Positions 6,227 to 8,468 of a DNA stretch of 8,468 bases are shown piece by piece (position 1 is the stretch's first letter; each line of letters begins with the position of its first letter). The notes below the pieces were generated by a model, which ran no database searches, was not told the DNA's origin, and was given only the letters and a program-made list of their open reading frames with translations. The DNA comes from JAAYCI01 sp964370165 (GTDB lineage: Bacteria; Bacillota; Clostridia; Oscillospirales; Ruminococcaceae), in contig CAYJIG010000072.1 in NCBI GenBank assembly GCA_964370165.1, forward strand, positions 1-8,468. Direction: 5' to 3'. The translations under genes and the position numbers were made by a program.

Positions 6227-8152
6227 TTAGCCCACCTCATAAATCAGCACCGTGTCACTTTCAAACACCGGCTGTGCGCCGTCATACGGCTTTACACCTT
6301 TCGGCAGGTACATCAAAAGATAATCTATGCCGTTTTCCTGTGCTGTTTTTTGTGCTTGTTCCCATTCGCTTTCGGCAAACATGCCGTCGCTAACCACTTC
6401 CAGGTTATGCCGAAGTTGGTGATAATCCATGCTATAGTCCATGGCGCATCTCCAGCCTTCTACATACGCTTTTCGGTCAGAGGCCGCAGTGTAATAATGA
6501 AATAATCCACCCGGCGAGTCGGGGTTTCTGTCGTTTCGGTTTGTGGCAAACACTTCGTTTATTGCCATGTTTTCTTTCAGGTACGCTGCCGCCGCCGCAT
6601 CATCACGAGTGATGGTCTCCACATTCCACTCATACTGCGGGCGCAAATCTGCACATCGCAATAAAATCTGCACCCCTTTGCGGTATGTGGGCATCTCATA
6701 TATCACGCTGAACACGCACCCCACAGCGCACACTGTCACCGCCAAAATCCCCCACAGCTTTTTGGCAAATATCTTTGCCGCCACACGCCCGATGCACAGC
6801 CACATGAAAAACACCGCCGCCAGCATGAAATAGCTTTGAGAAAACGCATAGTGATCATAAATCACAAACGCCAACACACCGCCCGGCACCACTGCGTTCA
6901 CCATCAGCGCGGTATACGACAGGCTCTTAAACTCACGCAAGGTAAACACCAGCGACACCACATAAAGCAGTGTGCCCGGCCAATATCTGCTAAACAAAAT
7001 GCTCACTGCATCCTGCAACTTATGAACACTAGGCGCTAATATCATGTTGTTTATTGCGTTTTGGTATATCAGCACATACAGCACCAAGAAAGACAAAGCA
7101 CCCAGCACCGCCGCCAAAATCAGCCATTTGTTAATTTGCTTTTTCAAAACGCCGCCTACCACCACTGCAGCAAACGCCGCACAAACAAACAACAAACCCA
7201 TCATGCTTTTGCTAAAGCATAACGAAAAAATCACCGCCGATATTATAACGAGGGAGCGTTTATTTTTAAAGTCATCCTTTTCGGCTATCTGCACCACCAG
7301 CAAGCCCGCCGCCATCATGCCGTAGTTTTGCAACACGCCGTTAACATTGGTGAAGATATGATTTTCGCTTATGTACCACGCAAAATGGCAAAATGCCGCA
7401 CCCGCCGGCGCGATCAAAGCCGCATACACCCCTGCGCCAAACCTGCGCGCGACTAAGTACACACTAAAAAGCATCAGCGCCGCCCATATAGGCCATCCAA
7501 AATAAGCCAGCGCATCCCATGCCGTTTGTCCCGACAATATCGCCACCATGCCCGACACCACGTCTGTCAGGTAGTGGTAGTGTAAAATCCCACCGTCGGC
7601 ATGCAGGTCTATCAGCGGCGCACCGTACCGCACAGCCGATGTGTTGCCTATGCTCCACAGCATGTCTTGGTCATACACCATGTTGCCGGCGGCTTCTGCC
7701 TTTGCCATGGGTAGCATTCCTGCAAAAAAATGCAAAAATAGCGCCACCGAAAAAAGTATCAACAGCCACCACACACCGTGTGATACCTCCGATATTTTCG
7801 GCAAGCGCATTAATTTACGGTTTTTCACCAGCCACCATAGGCCGATGCCGACGCAAGGTATCATGGCAAAATACACCGGCAGAAACCTTGCGATGCTGAC
7901 AAAAGAAAGGCACAACATTATAGAGCCTGTCGGCACTGCTATCACGGCTTTTTCCGCCATGGACGCACTTTTCAGGCACAAGTCTGTCAGCCACATCCCC
8001 GAAAGCACTATCAAAAGCACAAACGCCAACGGATACAGCACTGCGCCAAAAACATTGCCGCCACAAAGATATACCAACACCACATAAACTGCACAAACAC
8101 CTAAAAATGACGCCATGGAGAAATACGGCACCAATCTATGCAACTTTGCCAT
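6227..8152 (-). CDS. Polytopic membrane protein, GT-C glycosyltransferase-like
   Basis: A 641-residue integral membrane protein with many hydrophobic helices between about 8 and 485 and a soluble C-terminal domain (about 490-641). After the helix at 128-147 comes an external-type loop with YDQDMLWSIGN (D161, D163), then a short segment to GGILHYHYLTD (H191, H193). Acidic residues in the first large loop are a hallmark of GT-C enzymes, which use lipid-linked sugars, and this D..D...YHY layout recalls uncharacterised GT-C-like proteins. The tail (AAAAYLKENM, YVEGW at 563-567) also recalls that group. Substrate and activity are unknown; a transport or scaffold role is possible. ATG 8152 is chosen because AAGGAAG lies 8 nt upstream; an earlier in-frame ATG at 8218 overlaps mrnC. 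It follows mrnC by 23 nt, probably one transcript. Confidence 0.85.
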   Translation of the reverse strand: MAKLHRLVPYFSMASFLGVCAVYVVLVYLCGGNVFGAVLYPLAFVLLIVLSGMWLTDLCLKSASMAEKAVIAVPTGSIMLCLSFVSIARFLPVYFAMIPCVGIGLWWLVKNRKLMRLPKISEVSHGVWWLLILFSVALFLHFFAGMLPMAKAEAAGNMVYDQDMLWSIGNTSAVRYGAPLIDLHADGGILHYHYLTDVVSGMVAILSGQTAWDALAYFGWPIWAALMLFSVYLVARRFGAGVYAALIAPAGAAFCHFAWYISENHIFTNVNGVLQNYGMMAAGLLVVQIAEKDDFKNKRSLVIISAVIFSLCFSKSMMGLLFVCAAFAAVVVGGVLKKQINKWLILAAVLGALSFLVLYVLIYQNAINNMILAPSVHKLQDAVSILFSRYWPGTLLYVVSLVFTLREFKSLSYTALMVNAVVPGGVLAFVIYDHYAFSQSYFMLAAVFFMWLCIGRVAAKIFAKKLWGILAVTVCAVGCVFSVIYEMPTYRKGVQILLRCADLRPQYEWNVETITRDDAAAAAYLKENMAINEVFATNRNDRNPDSPGGLFHYYTAASDRKAYVEGWRCAMDYSMDYHQLRHNLEVVSDGMFAESEWEQAQKTAQENGIDYLLMYLPKGVKPYDGAQPVFESDTVLIYEVG

Positions 8153-8160
8153 ACATAAAG

Positions 8161-8167
8161 CTTCCTT
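8161..8167 (-). promoter_or_regulatory. Ribosome binding site of the GT-C-like gene
   Basis: AAGGAAG on the minus strand, 8 nt before ATG 8152, in the 23-nt gap after mrnC. It decides against the longer reading frame from ATG 8218. Confidence 0.75.
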
Positions 8168-8175
8168 TTGATTTT

Positions 8176-8468
8176 CTATTTCAGTTTTTCGTCTACTTCG
8201 GCTAAATAATGCGCCCAAATAACAGAAAACAACTCTTGCAATCGCTGTGTTTCATTTTTCAAGTACAGCCATCCAAATAAAGCTTCAAGGCCGGTAGACG
8301 CCCTGTACTCTTCGGCACTTGCGTTTTTCGACACCGATGCTTTGGTGGCGTTTCTGCCACGTTTCACTACCGCTAACTCGTCTTCATGCAAAATCGGCAA
8401 CAGCTCTTTTAAGGCGGCAAACTGCGCCTTGGCCGACACTATCTGCACCGCCTTGCGATGAAGCACGC
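8176..8468 (-). CDS. mrnC: Mini-ribonuclease III, C-terminal part (5' end outside window)
   Basis: The last 96 or so residues of MrnC, the RNase III-like enzyme without a double-stranded RNA-binding domain that matures 23S rRNA in Bacillota. Recognisable pieces are LHRKAVQIVSAKAQ, the basic VVKRGRNA segment, and YRASTGLEALFGWLYL, which carries the conserved second acidic residue (E of LEAL) of the RNase III centre. The N-terminal 40 or so residues, including the first catalytic aspartate, lie beyond the right edge. The frame is open through 8468, so an apparent GTG at 8466 is simply an internal valine. The stop is TAG at 8178-8176. In many Bacillota this gene lies near cysS; here the following gene is the GT-C-like protein. 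Confidence 0.93.
   Translation of the reverse strand, partial: VLHRKAVQIVSAKAQFAALKELLPILHEDELAVVKRGRNATKASVSKNASAEEYRASTGLEALFGWLYLKNETQRLQELFSVIWAHYLAEVDEKLK

Noticed and set aside
6206..6231. GTGGGC/GCCCAC inverted repeat at the stop codon of the GT-C-like gene
   Set aside because: It has no U-tract after it and a long loop; the hairpin at 6159-6200 is the better terminator candidate.
8153..8218. 22-codon N-terminal extension of the GT-C-like protein
   Set aside because: It overlaps the end of mrnC in another frame and is highly charged, while ATG 8152 has a well-placed AAGGAAG.

Overview
This window looks like chromosomal DNA from a Gram-positive, probably clostridial (Bacillota) bacterium. 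The grounds are tRNA-sensing T-box leaders, textbook sigma-A promoters, strong GGAGG-type ribosome binding sites, a Mini-ribonuclease III gene, and a membrane protein that joins a kinase fold to PASTA repeats. Every credible gene and both T-box leaders lie on the minus strand, so the window reads from its right edge to its left. No transposase, CRISPR array, tRNA or rRNA gene was seen.

Layout in transcription order. (1) 8468-8176: C-terminal two thirds of mrnC (Mini-RNase III), cut by the window edge. It is followed after 23 nt by a large polytopic membrane protein (8152-6227) that resembles GT-C-type glycosyltransferases, with a probable terminator after it. (2) A promoter at 6117-6089 drives yebC/pmpR (5986-5249). 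After 31 nt comes a zinc-ribbon / kinase-like / transmembrane / four-PASTA protein (5217-3178), in which both catalytic aspartates of the kinase fold are glycine. (3) A second promoter (3157-3129) starts a complete T-box leader with an isoleucine (ATC) specifier, antiterminator and terminator. It precedes ilvA, threonine ammonia-lyase (2800-1610), and a DUF815-type AAA+ ATPase (1582-392), which sits only 27 nt behind ilvA. (4) A consensus promoter (186-158) starts a second T-box leader that runs off the left edge. Its specifier is probably CTC (Leu), less likely TCT (Ser), and the gene it controls is not in the window.

How the parts may work together. The ilvA leader ties threonine deamination, the first committed step to isoleucine, to uncharged tRNA-Ile, and the downstream ATPase should be carried along in the same control. 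The YebC / pseudokinase pair looks like a regulatory and envelope-sensing unit: PASTA repeats bind cell-wall fragments or other ligands in known homologues, but this protein should not phosphorylate by the usual mechanism. The most unusual items are the doubly D-to-G pseudokinase, the ATPase inside an isoleucine T-box operon, and the lack of a terminator between the pseudokinase gene and the ilvA leader.
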